A DNA stretch of 64,000 bases, from the NCBI GenBank assembly GCA_029378245.1, contig JARKIF010000109.1:48581-112580 (forward strand), read 5' to 3'. A program made the position numbers and the translations under genes. This DNA comes from Roridomyces roridus (taxonomy: Eukaryota > Basidiomycota > Agaricomycetes > Agaricales > Mycenaceae). Below are positions 33,353 to 43,964 of the stretch, one piece after another (position 1 is the first letter of the stretch; every line of letters begins with the position of its first letter). Below the pieces are notes generated by a model, which was not told the DNA's origin, searched no databases, and saw only the letters and a program-made list of their open reading frames with translations.

Positions 33353-33957
33353 CATGTGAGGACCCGTGATTATACCCTTGGACGTATGATCCTGGAATCC
33401 GGGAATTCAAAATTTTGTCCGGACTATCCGTGTTGCCGAAATTTGCAAAAAAAAATCTAGAGCGCTGAGCGTCCACGCCATCGTCTCCCTCAATCACTGA
33501 GATTACCCTTCCCCCGTCTCTGAATGCGCGAAACCTCCTCCATTCGCGGGAGTGAGCTTGAGGGCCGTGTCTGGGACTTGATACAGGATTGATCCTGCAG
33601 GGGAGGTGAGCAAATCGGGATACGCCAAGCGACGGAACGGTGCAGACCACGAGAAAATTGGCCGGAAAATGATCATGAGCCGACGGCTTGAATAGGTGTG
33701 GAGCCGTGACCGTGTTTTTAAGCGCGTCGAACAATGGCACTGAAGCACACCGATCACACCATCAGAAGACATGTCCGGATTTGAATCAGAGGTGCCCATG
33801 GGCCAGCCGTTTTGTCCGGACTAAGGATCAGACGACGCACCGCCAAGGACCATTTTTGTCCGGACTCGTATCATAGATGAGTGCCGATTTCAAATTTTTT
33901 GTCCGGACTATGGGATCCGAGTCATACGTCCGTGCGGTATTATCACGAGTCCTGCAA
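33353..33957. mobile_element. Inverted-repeat element with spaced GTCCGGAC palindromes
   Basis: The left arm (33358-33425) and right arm (33894-33953) are inverted copies of each other at about 75-80% identity over 60 bp. The outer part reads GGACCCGTGATTATACC on the left and GGACTCGTGATAATACC as the reverse complement on the right, then GGACGTATGA in both. A third copy of the same end (GGACCCGTGATAATACCGC) sits alone at 59094. Inside, GTCCGGAC preceded by a T-run occurs at 33417, 33814, 33858 and 33901. No transposase is encoded. No clear target duplication was found. Confidence 0.6.
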
Positions 33958-34055
33958 TGTGGCAAGTTGAATGGTTCAACAAAATAAACAAAACCCCAAC
34001 TTCCGTCATTCAGAACTCGTCAATAAATAAATAAATGAACCATATTCGAATACAT

Positions 34056-36463
34056 TCAATAAACAACCAACGCCGCGGCCAAGAACAACCCGAGCAACAC
34101 CGTGTATTCCGGCGTCCCATGTACTTTGCCTCCGCCGTTCTTGTGGTCCCCAGTAGTATCAGTAGTCCCGGTAGCATTCTGCACCTCCGAACTCGTGGTG
34201 ATATTCTCAATTACACTGACATCCCCCGCCACGGCGCCAGTAGGGACGTCATACGGGTCGGGCACGGGCGGGCGCGTCCCTCCGGGCGGGATGACGGTGA
34301 CGACTTGAGTGTTATCCTGCGGGCTGGGCATGATACCAGTGCGCAGGAAGTTTCTCGAGAGAGCCGCCGCGGTACCTGCTGGACCAGTCACTGTAGAAGA
34401 ACCCACCTCAGTTCGTGGCGGGGAAGGAAAATTATTTAATGGAAAGCTTACGGTCAATGCTCGTGTGACCGTCTCCCGCGCGTACGAGGAGCGTCGAATT
34501 TGGAGTTTGTTGCCATGCAAAAGTCGTGAGCTCCGTCGGCAGACTACAATTTCCGGTGAGACCCCCATTTCTTTCCGAGAAATCAGCACGCTTACTTGAG
34601 ATCGAAATCTGAAGTCATCCACAAAATCTCCTTCGAGGAAGTCACGGGCGTCTGTGCGGGAACCTCAAACGGCCACGCGGTGCACATCAACAGGAGCTGC
34701 CAGGTTTGGGTGTAGATGATCGAGGCAGTATCGTTCTATGAACACCGCAATGAGAGATTGTACTGGGTTGAACACTGGAACTCACAGGCTGTGCGTTGAT
34801 GCTAAAGTTATTGAAGCCCTCAAACGTCTTCGCGCTGTCCTCGATCGCTGGAAACCCAGACAATTAGCGGTCAGAGTCTAGAGCCTCACACAAACAAATT
34901 GGAACTCACGAAAATCAGAACACAACAACGGCGAAACGACCGTCTCGCGAATATCAAAAACGGGTTGATATCCAAACAAACTGGCATTGCCATGGAGCGA
35001 TTGGTTGAGCGCAAAATTGAAGAGCGGAAAGTCGGGGTCGGATCGGAAACTGGCGGCGACTGCGAACCGGAGATCGGTCGCTGTGACGGGGGCGTTGCAG
35101 AGCGTCCCGGGGCCACAACTCGGCGCTGCAAGTGGCGTCTCGATGGCCTGTGCCAGCAGAGTTTCCCAGGCCTGCGCTAGTGAGAATTCTGATCCAAGCA
35201 AGCAGGATATCATGCTCACTTTGACGACACTGCCCTTGCCTTGGCCGTAGAAGGGGCAGGTGGGATCGGTCATGCAGAAGGAATCGGAGCGAAGGAGCAA
35301 GCGATTGGTGGCAGTCACCTGGTCCGAGATCATCTCTTGGAATGCCTGCCTTACGATCATTGAGTTATCCGAACTTGAAGCCCGGCAAAGACCATACCAT
35401 TCCGTGAGGGATCACAGCATCGATGACAAAGCGACCGACGCGCTCAGGGAATTGAGCGACATATGCTGCACCGACGAACGACCCACTTGCATCCAAACGT
35501 CAGTGCACTTGTCTTATACATCTGCTGTGAGATTCAGACGTACTATGATACCCCGTCGAAATGAATTATCTCGTATCCGAGCGCAGCGCGCACGGTGTCC
35601 ATGTCCTGGATAAACTCCGCCGTACTGACAAACTGCATCAGCCCCGGAGGCGTGGTATTATTGCAAGACGCCAAGAAGCCGCGCATGGCAACTTGATATG
35701 CGTTGTACTCCTCTTCGGAAGTCGGGCTGATTCCCCGGTGAGCATCGAGAAAAATCCTGTAAATGAAAGATACATACAAAGGATGGGGTATGTCATTGAA
35801 AAACGCGCCCGAGGTACAGTTCAAAGGGGTGGAGAATTCCAGACCTCGCATGTTGATTGCTGGGGGTAAATTAGTTCAAAAGCGAGATTCATAGATTGAA
35901 TTACTTGCCAAGAATATCAAAGTCGTCCATCAACTCAGTGAAAGTACTCGAAAGATTGAGGGCGTTCTCCCAGGCTTGGGGAGCTGCGGGAATCCCTGGG
36001 CCGCCTCCAATGCGGCGTCAGGAAGGATAGAATCATCTCAATTGTCCGACTAACCTGGGTGACTGCAAGGGAGTTAGATTAAGGAAGACAGGAAAGTAGA
36101 AAGGACAAACAAGTATATCACACCCTGTGGATTTGCCAGTCGATTCATGGCAAATCCGACCGTGATGTTATTCGCGACAGGGTCAAAGGGCTTCGAGTAG
36201 TCCATTGGGACGTCAATTTCTGCATAATATAAGCGCCAGTCCAGCAAGGAAATAGACCACGCACCCCCACATTGCAGCGACGAAGGAAGGGGCGTGTCCG
36301 CGGTGATATTGAGTCCTTGCAGAGCCGGCGGGATTCTCGTGTGGCAGTCCAACCACCTGATAGTCTGGTTTTCTGCACGGCGTTGAAATGGAACATGCAA
36401 AGATGAAGCAGGAGTAGCGGCGCCGATGAGGGCAAGCGAAAAGAAAAGAAGCTGGGAAGCCAT
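34056..36463 (-). CDS. TAP-like alpha/beta hydrolase (peptidase S33-type), secreted and probably membrane-anchored
   Basis: ATG at 36463 starts a signal peptide (MASQLLFFSLALIGAATPA). Then AEIDVPMDYSKP and NNITVGFAMNRLANPQG, typical of tripeptidyl-aminopeptidase-like proteins. The nucleophile elbow is formed over an intron: FDGVSY joined to GSFVGAAYVAQFPERVGRFV gives GxSxG. The C-terminal TAP domain follows: TQTWQLLLMCTAWPFEVPA, then LVRAGDGHTS with the probable catalytic His. The end (EYTVLLGLFLAAALVVY) is hydrophobic after a Gly/Ser/Thr-rich linker, as in GPI-anchor signals. About ten exons. Truncated relatives at 42.0-42.2 and 49.4-49.7 kb show this family has been duplicated locally. Confidence 0.85.
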
Positions 36464-37179
36464 CGACAAGATGAAAAAGCAGGAGTGAGTGAAGAGGAAT
36501 GCATTCCAGGGTTCGACTTGTTAGACTTTATACGCTCTTGATCTTGGGTCCGCAGTACTTTTGGCAAGTTCACGTGTTGTACTCCGCAGCGTTTGGAGGC
36601 AAGTTGGCACTGCATTGGTCCGACGAGAATCGGGAATTAAGCTGGAGGCGGTCTTTAATGATGGCGATTCTAAGTGTCGTTATGGACGAGGACCAATTGC
36701 ACTTGGCAACGAGGAGGCGGGCGAATTGGATGCCTTAGACTGCAGCCGATCTGACGATTGCAGGGCTGAGGGCGCGCGAGTGCAATTGTCACGGCTGCAA
36801 GTCGCAAAGTTGAGGTTTCACCAGGACCACGGGGAGATGGGACCGGTGGATTGGAGCCTGCCATCTCGGGCGCAGGGGAACCAGATATGGAGGTGAAAGG
36901 AAAGTAGTGATCACTGATTGGTTCGGCTGATCGGGAAACAGTCAACAAACAAGGCTACACAAATGCGTCTGTCGAAGTTGTGTGAAAATTCTTGGAAAAT
37001 TCTGAAATTGAAGGAGGTTCTTATAAGCAAGGCTGAGTTTTGTTCTATGCGAGCTCAGGGGTTATAAAGAGAGAGAAGAAAATTCAGCCGTAATATGACA
37101 TTGATATATCAAATCTGATGTGATGGCCAGGGTCCAGGTCTAGGCCTTCTGAATCTCTTCCCTCCTCATGCAACTCAGC
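36464..37179. other. Gene-free stretch
   Basis: Region between divergent TAP hydrolase and F-box pseudogene starts. Nothing recognised. Confidence 0.4.
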
Positions 37180-38311
37180 ATGTCAGACTCCGTCCGGACT
37201 CCCACAAGAGCTAGTCGATTTCATCGTCAAACATCTCAAGGGCGACACACCAAGCCTCAAATCATGCTCCCTCGCCGCACGCACATTCGGTGGGCCCTCG
37301 CAGGCTCTTCTCTTTCGGAAGCTCGAGAGTCTCCCTCCTCCAGAAACAACTCGTACAACAACCCATGCCAGAGATTTCACAAAAGCATCACTTCGTACCC
37401 TCACCTCACGACGCTCGTCGAGGAATTGCGGATCGTGCTGGTGGGCTCCGAGACGTCTTTCGAGTATAACGCAGACGGGCAGTATCCCGAAGAACGCCAC
37501 CCTTCTTGGGTCATGTCCAGCCAGACGCTGGCCCTCGTTCTCCCCCTCTTTAGCTATAGGCTGAGGCATATATCCGTAATAGAGAATTTGCCCGGGAATG
37601 GAACGGCGGCGGGGACGTCAGCATGAAGTGGAGCACACTGGGCCGCTCCCTCAAATCCGTGCTTACCGACGTCTTTTCCTCGCCAACGCGCAACTGCGCG
37701 GAATCGTTATTCATTCTCCCAAGGACCTGCTTTAGCCTTTCCCTCTCGCTCTCTCGCGTCTACTTCGAGAGAGACAAGTTCGAGCAGCCGTGGCACCCGC
37801 GCGAAGCCTGGCTAGAAGCGCAGCGCCCAGCCCTGGAGACCGCAGCTGATGTCGCTCTTGCCCTCGGAGATACACATACGGAGACATGATCACCCGCTTC
37901 TTCCTTAATTCCCGCATCGACCTCTCCCAAATCATCTCTTTCACTGTCGTTTCGGTGTGACTGGAATGAAAAACGCGGTGATCGCGGCTATTGTTGCACA
38001 TAATCGTGTTCAAGATCTGGATGTTTATCGTCCCCCAAGTGAGTTTTTCTCCGCGCGTCTTGGACTTGTTATTCACCTCTCGTACGACTTGATATCAACC
38101 CCACTCTGCGTTGCCTGCGCATCTTCACCACGGACATGTCCAGGACCATGTCAGATACTTTTAAAGCCATCCCGATGCATTCTCAGCTGGAGAGCACCAC
38201 CTTTGACGGTTGTTTGACGGCATAATGTGGACCATAATGCGATCTTTGAACGATACAATCGAGTCTCCCATGGTGGGACTTCCCTCGCTGAGGAGGGTGG
38301 AAATCTGACTG
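37180..38311 (+). pseudogene. F-box/LRR pseudogene (copy 1 of local family)
   Basis: Aligns along its length with the 47-48.2 kb copy. Directly after ATGTCAG there is a 13-bp insertion (ACTCCGTCCGGAC) that shifts the F-box out of frame. The body frame reads LVEELRIVLVGSETSFEYNA and EERHPSWVMSSQTLALVLPL, then further shifts and a roughly 30-bp deletion appear near 37680. The 3' end (about 38100-38311) keeps FKAIPMHSQLES before several stops. It cannot make the full protein. Confidence 0.78.
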
Positions 38312-38349
38312 AATTTTACTCACAGAAAAAAACAGTTTTGTAGATTTGG

Positions 38350-39115
38350 GAATAGGATCAAAATCTCACAACATTGTGCGAATTGGACTCTGGCAATCCG
38401 TCTCCCTCGGCCGAGGGACTTGCAAATGCAGTGCATGCGAGAATTGAGCGCTTTTCTTGGCTGGGTCTAGATCTTGGACCACCGTCGTTCCCAAGGTTGC
38501 ACTGACTGAATAGATTGGCAGAATCAACCTTGACCGAATTCCAGCTGTGAGGTGACCTTAGGTAAGATGCGCGGGATAGTAACCACCGTCGCTGAAGCAC
38601 CCAGAAGCAGTGAAGCTACCGGAACTATCAAACGGTGAGTGGCGTACGTGCAAAATACTGATGCATCGTGTTTTCCCAACGCTACGATGCCACGTGCGAA
38701 AATTCCATGGACCACGGAATCTCCAAACTCAGCGCTCCGCGATGTCTTCTTGGATAAAGCAACTGGTTACCGCGTTCCCCAGTAAGTAAGTGTCAAAAAT
38801 CCCGCCCGAATTGTGCATATAGTGATTCTCGCGTAGTGGCCCGGTGGTACACAATAAGCGGGTCCAACTCGAGTCATCCGTGGCTCGATGGCCAACACAG
38901 TCCTACAGCGTGTGGACTCGACTGTGACCAGCATAACTCTGGAAGTATCGAGATCCACGCGAGGCCATGTGGCATGCCGTACTTCAGCGCCTTGTTGGCA
39001 GGGTATTCGGCATCCCGTCGGAGTGCGAAGTGAGGCGACCTTAGGTGGGCCTTGAAATTTCCAACCCGCGGGATGGAATCAGTTTCAACGACAGTCCCGC
39101 TTTCAACGGCAGGTT
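38350..39115 (-). repeat. Dispersed repeats R3, R2 and R1 (inverted block)
   Basis: R3 (38400-38640) includes CCCTCGGCCGAGG, GCGAGAATTGAGCG and GAAGCTACCGGAACTATC then AAACGGTGAGTGG; all recur, inverted, at 59490-59640. R2 (38940-39020) and R1 (39030-39115) also run on the minus strand here. The order F-box, R3, R2, R1, type 1 zinc-cluster equals that of the block 57.9-60.1 kb read backwards. R2 can be read as a degenerate coding segment (DAEYPANKA), but no intact gene exists. Confidence 0.6.
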
Positions 39116-39189
39116 TCGGGGTAGTTCTGGCAGAAGAAAGGCTGAAAAATTCGTGCTTCAAATTTCAATAGGGGAGGTCAAAGTTCTCT

Positions 39190-39370
39190 TTTGGGTCGAT
39201 TCTGAAACCCGATTCTCGGGTCGATTCACAACTCGATTCGAATCGATTCTCGGTCGATTCTGACCCGATTTTGTTCTACTTTCGACTCCGGACTCGAATC
39301 CTCGATTCTGAGTCGATTCTTGGTCGAGAATCGAGTCGCGAATCTCCTCCCAGAATCGGCCCTGGAGAAA
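39190..39370. repeat. Degenerate tandem repeat of TCGATTCT units
   Basis: About 180 bp composed almost entirely of GGTCGATTCTGA-like units in varied phase and orientation (TCGATTCTCGG, ACTCGATTCGAATCG, GAGTCGATTCTTGG). It lies between R1 and the type 1 zinc-cluster copy C, inside what would be its promoter region. Confidence 0.7.
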
Positions 39371-39680
39371 ACTTTGATGTGTCCACCATGCGAATCTTCG
39401 TCCGGACTCCGAATTTTTTGTCCTAGGCGCGTTTTGGGCGCGTTGCGAAAAAAGGTCAAATCACACCTTCGTCATCGCCACCCAGTGTCCCGAGATGTCC
39501 TCGAGTGTTTTACCTGTCGTACTCTTCCTTCTCATTATACCAAACGTGGATGGACGTTTCCAAGACAAGTTTTCAACGTGGTGATGTGCCTGTTATATCT
39601 GACTAGTTGACTTCAGACCAGGCGCCCAAGCCATTGAAAAGGGACCCTGCATGAACGAGGCTCCACAACACTAGGCTCGG

Positions 39681-40377
39681 ATGTGTTCACGGCGAACCAG
39701 AGTATACATGGCCTGTCTCAATTGCCGCAGGCGCAAAGTCAAGGTGAGTTCTTTTCATCCACCCTGAGTTCATTCAATGACGCTCTCAAGTGTGATTCGA
39801 AGGATACCGAGACCTTGCCTTGCGCAAGGTGCCTAAAAATGGGGCTTGTTTGCCGATTCATGTCCATCGAAGAGGAACAGCTGGCTCTGTCGGACATGAA
39901 TGCCAACGAAATACCGGATTCCGCTACCGCTCCTCTTCACGGGCCCTTCCCAACCTTGCAATCATATCCCCCCCATGGGACAGTCTCTTCCAATAATCAT
40001 CAGTTCTTGCAGGGGAGGGGGACATTAGACACGTACACTCCACCCAGATTCAGGCACATTCAACCACGACCTGAGGCTAATTCCAGCACTTATCAGACGA
40101 GCCCCGAACTCGTCACCCTTACACCGCTCTTTGATAGCGGCACATATTCAACAGCGACAGGAGGAGGGACCCACCATTTGTTGCCTCAATATTTGACCTC
40201 TTTTCACTACACCCCGGCGTCTCTCCCTCAACAGCCGGCGGATCCTTTCATTCCGTGGCCAGTGCCCCATTCTCAACCAGTGTACGTCTATCCTTTGTGT
40301 TGTTTTGGGGTCGCGTTCAATTAGCCTATAGTGCATGCATTTATTGCCAGCCAGGATCGTGCTCTTGTGATAGATAA
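39681..40377 (+). CDS. Small Zn2Cys6 zinc-cluster protein, type 1 (copy C)
   Basis: Exons 39681-39743, 39791-40281 and 40332-40377, about 199 residues. Exon 1 is MCSRRTRVYMACLNCRRRK with VK; exon 2 continues CDSKDTETLPCARC and LKMGLVC, completing the zinc cluster. The middle is Ser/Thr/Pro-rich, ending PADPFIPWPVPHSQP. Exon 3 gives ACIYCQPGSCSCDR and stop, the type 1 form of the conserved cysteine tail. It is clearly paralogous to copy A (0.2-0.9 kb) with identical intron positions and appears intact. Confidence 0.78.
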
Positions 40378-42014
40378 CTGGGGACGATCTTCCGTATCCC
40401 GACATGCCGGAGCATAGCCGCAGCTGGACTGCGAGTACGGACTCGAACGTTCATATGATTTTTCTTTGTTGAACTTGTAGTTGTGTTTACGATTCTTGGA
40501 CCTTCCACGGACTTCTGATACATTATTGCCTTGAAAAAAAGAACAATCCGAGTTTAATCGGTCGAAGGGACAACCGGGTTGAAATCACTTGCCCCCATGT
40601 GCTGTAAGGCGGGGCACATGAATGATCTGACCGTTGCCCGAAATTTAAAGAAATTGAGAAACCATCAAGGTTGTTGCAGAGGACTCATAGGTCGAGCCTC
40701 CGAATTGCGATTGCATGAATTCTGTGGCGGCGGAGAGAGCTCGGGACGAGTGCACTGTTGGCACCTGGAATACTCAAAAAGGAAAGTGTATAGTTGATAT
40801 GATCGGGATCAATGATCCACAAATCACGAATCACGTACATAGTGGTCAACACACGCGTCGCGTCAAAAGCCGGCGATTCACAGAGGAGCTCCAAGACGTG
40901 GCTGTAAGAACGCAATGGCAGCGTTGTCTGGCTACCGAGAACAGCCCAGAAATTATTGGATCTTCTCAGTATCAAGGATGACGGAAGAGAAGAGGATACG
41001 AACAGAATGGAATTGAGGAGAAGACTCGGAAATGATGCCATGCAACGGCGGTGCTGATGCCGTGTCGGATCATAGCGGCATGCCGATCCCTGAAGAAAGT
41101 CTCAGTCTGACTATGCGGCGGGAAAGGTTGGCAGCGGCGTACCGGAAAGTAGGTTTCGTCACGCTCCATTGAGCCCACGGCTTTCTGAAAGAATGAGGAC
41201 ATCAAAAGGGACATCATCTGAGCCGTTCTGATGAGCGCCGGACAAAATACGGCGTGAGCAGAGTTTTTATCCCTGGGAAGCCCGCTCACAGTCTGTGTCA
41301 GGTATCCTCAGACTCCAGCAGATGACTATGGCAAAGTTTAACTGAATCTGGCGCGAGAGGAAGTTGGGGGTGGGATCAAGTAGCTATGTAACGCATTCAA
41401 AACCGCCGTTCATTTGGGCTAAACGATCGGAACTTTTAAAATCCGCGGCCCCGTGTAAATTTGAAGAAATACACTTTCCTCTTTCACAAGGAGTTCCAGG
41501 TATGATTCCACCAATCAACCGTACTTCTGTTGAAACTCCTCGTCTGGACAGAACCAGAATGATATGATGGAGGTACGTCCACACAAGTGAGTGCCCTTCT
41601 GGCCGAGCTGATGGATCCTGGGTCTTCAGTTCCTCAGTGACCCCGGGTATGCGGATGTCATCACCGAGGCCAACAAGTTTGTCAAGGTGACTCCGTTCAC
41701 GGCGGACGTAGTCACCAAGTTCCAGCAGAAGTAGGACCCGGGGCGAGTTTGCCTTGATCATGATTTCGCGCTTTGAAAATTGTAAGATAGTGGATGCCAG
41801 TGCTAAATAAAATGTACGCCATTTGCCGCGTAGCACTGTCCGTAACGAATGAAGCAAACACCGAAAAGTGCAAACAAAAACACCAACCCCGCCAAGACAG
41901 AACCCCGACTCGGGTTCTGTACATCCACCATCGAACGTGGTTGAAAGGTGGACTGTGTTCATCCAAGCCTGCGAGAGTACATCGTTGATACTTGAATCCC
42001 AAGGTAGGAGGACT
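40378..42014. other. Mostly empty stretch with one orphan exon-like segment
   Basis: No complete gene. At about 41546-41733 on the plus strand, NSSSGQNQNDMME, a GTACGT donor, an intron, then FLSDPGYADVITEANK and VTPFTADVVTKFQQK with stop reads like the last two exons of a conserved protein I cannot name. No upstream exons were found, so it looks like a gene fragment. Confidence 0.35.
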
Positions 42015-42190
42015 AACCTGGGTGACTGAGAATTCGAACCAAGCGAGATGATTTTCCATGGAGCGAGAGGACACTGACTAGTCTATGAACCCTCGGGATT
42101 CGCCGGACGATTCATCGCAAAACCGAGCGTGATATTATTCGTCGACGCGTCGAGAGGCTTCGACCAGTCGTGCGGAATATATATTTCTGT
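42015..42190 (-). pseudogene. Fragment of TAP-like hydrolase gene
   Basis: The minus strand reads EIYIPHDWSKPLDAS then TNNITLGFAMNRPANPEG and soon a stop. It matches the conserved N-terminal exon of the intact gene at 34-36.5 kb. The flanking intron-like sequence (CTAACCTGGGTGACTG) is also shared. No further exons follow. Confidence 0.75.
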
Positions 42191-42384
42191 ATATCATCAA
42201 GGAATGAGACAGAAGAAAAGTCTCAATGTAGGCAAGCGAAATAAATGAATAAACAGAGAGAGACATTGTCTAAAAAGATGTGGAGGATTTATCGTCTTTC
42301 GGCAGCGATCACAACTTAGCAGGGTTGGAGGTACAATATGCAATGGGATCCACAAAGACGATTCGAATTTTCCGCTTCGTGACT

Positions 42385-43651
42385 CTATTTCCTTGTAACC
42401 GTAGCAGAGATGAGCCCGCTCGGAGCTGCGACGGGCATAAACACCTCGGCCTGCGCTCTGCACATTCCCCACGATAAGTACGAGCTGCGGAGAAACATTA
42501 AACACGCACGGTACAATGTTCTCGACACCGAGATAGCTCATATCGACGGGGATGTAGTGTTTGTTCGGCAACGCGTATGAGACGCTGTTGACGCCCGGAT
42601 TCTGAGCCACGATGGTGCTCGCCATACGGTAGAGTGTAGCTTGAACGCTGGCGCTGTTGTCCGAGGCAAAGATATCGAGAGTCACTTTCCTTGCCTTGGA
42701 AGGGACGGTGGTATCCCATACACTTCCCCCCGGAATATCCGTCTATCTGGATTGAGAAGGATGCTGTAATCGAATAGAATAGAGGACGTACGGGGACCAA
42801 GAATTCCTCCAGGTTAGTGTCACTTGGCTTCTGAACCTTGATCGGGGCAAAGGTGTACGAGAGGTCGATAGAAGTGGAAAGAATACGGTCGTCCACTTCT
42901 TTGAGGGTGGTGTATTTATCGCGCACAAAGTTGTTAAAGGAAGATTCCGTGGTCTTGAGGACTGCGATTACTTAGAAAGAAAGAAAAGGACTGGGATGGA
43001 CGGCGGCATACCGAGGAGGTCCGATATCCCGGATGTCACGGTGGCGACAATGCTATCTTTGCCCTGCGACGCGTCGACCTGCCCGACGGTAAGATCAATG
43101 GGCTAGTGGACTTGCAGGCGTACGCACCTCGGCCTTGACAATCCGCTTATCGTCGCCGTCGCGGAAGAAGGCATGTGGATGCTGCTCGGGTCCCTGTTCT
43201 CCGGTAACGGGAATACGCGACCATCGCAGCTGCTCGACGGTCACAAACGCTTTGTGGATGTGCGCATACTTTGAGACGACGTGTGTGCCCAGATGGAGTG
43301 CGAATCGTTCAGGATTCAGGACGTGGGGGGAGATTTTGGCGACGTCTAGCGCGGAGTTTTAGCGATGGGCGAGGACTCGCCCGGCTCCCACTCACAGTAA
43401 GTGATGTTTTTCACTAGATGCAGGATTAAAAGAACATTCTCGTGGAATAAAACAACAAACGCACTGGAATCGGTAGCAACGATGACGGAGTTGTCGGCCT
43501 CGGTATAGCTGGTGGCAATGTCCCCCTCAAGCAGCAGCTGGACGTTGTATTCGACGATGTGGTGCCATTTCCCCTCCCTAACGATACGGAATACGCGGAC
43601 TTTGTCCTTGCCGTAGCGGGCATGGCTGAGGAATGAGAGCTCGTCCGACAT
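42385..43651 (-). CDS. Urate oxidase (uricase)
   Basis: Start MSDELSFLSHARYGKDKVRV at 43651, with the active-site Lys of the Thr-Lys dyad. The first exon ends EADNSVIVATDS at 43465. A tiny 18-nt exon (43396-43413) encodes MKNITY, joined to YVAKISPHVLNPERFALHLG. Further exons: FVRDKYTTLKEVDDRILSTS, KPSDTNLEEFLVP, SVSYALPNKHYIPVDMSYLG. The last intron is 42458-42509; the final exon ends AEVFMPVAAPSGLISATVTR with K and stop. It oxidises urate to 5-hydroxyisourate in purine breakdown. The C-terminus is TRK rather than an SKL-type peroxisomal signal. Length (about 300 residues) fits the family. Transcribed divergently from the next gene. Confidence 0.93.
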
Positions 43652-43964
43652 GGTGGTGAGGAAGATAAGAATAACAGTGAATGATTGCGGATCAGTCGGA
43701 TATATCGCCGCCCGAAGCGGTCTAGACCACACGATGTGGGCCACGTCTTGTCCAGAACGTTGACCATGCTATCGCGGACCTCCCGAACACGCGTTGCATC
43801 TGCTCGTGGATTGACCCAGACAGTCTCTGCGTCCACTTCCTCGATGTGCGTATCGACCGCGAAACTGGAGCGCGGCACTCAAGAGTCTGCAGAGCGCCCA
43901 TCAAGCCTCCGCGGGAACCAGATGCTTCCAAAGACTACGTGCGTGTGGGCCCGGAGTACGTGCA
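43652..43964. promoter_or_regulatory. Divergent intergenic region, uricase / uncharacterised gene
   Basis: 313 bp between two divergent start codons, so promoters are shared or overlapping. No named motif was recognised. Confidence 0.4.
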
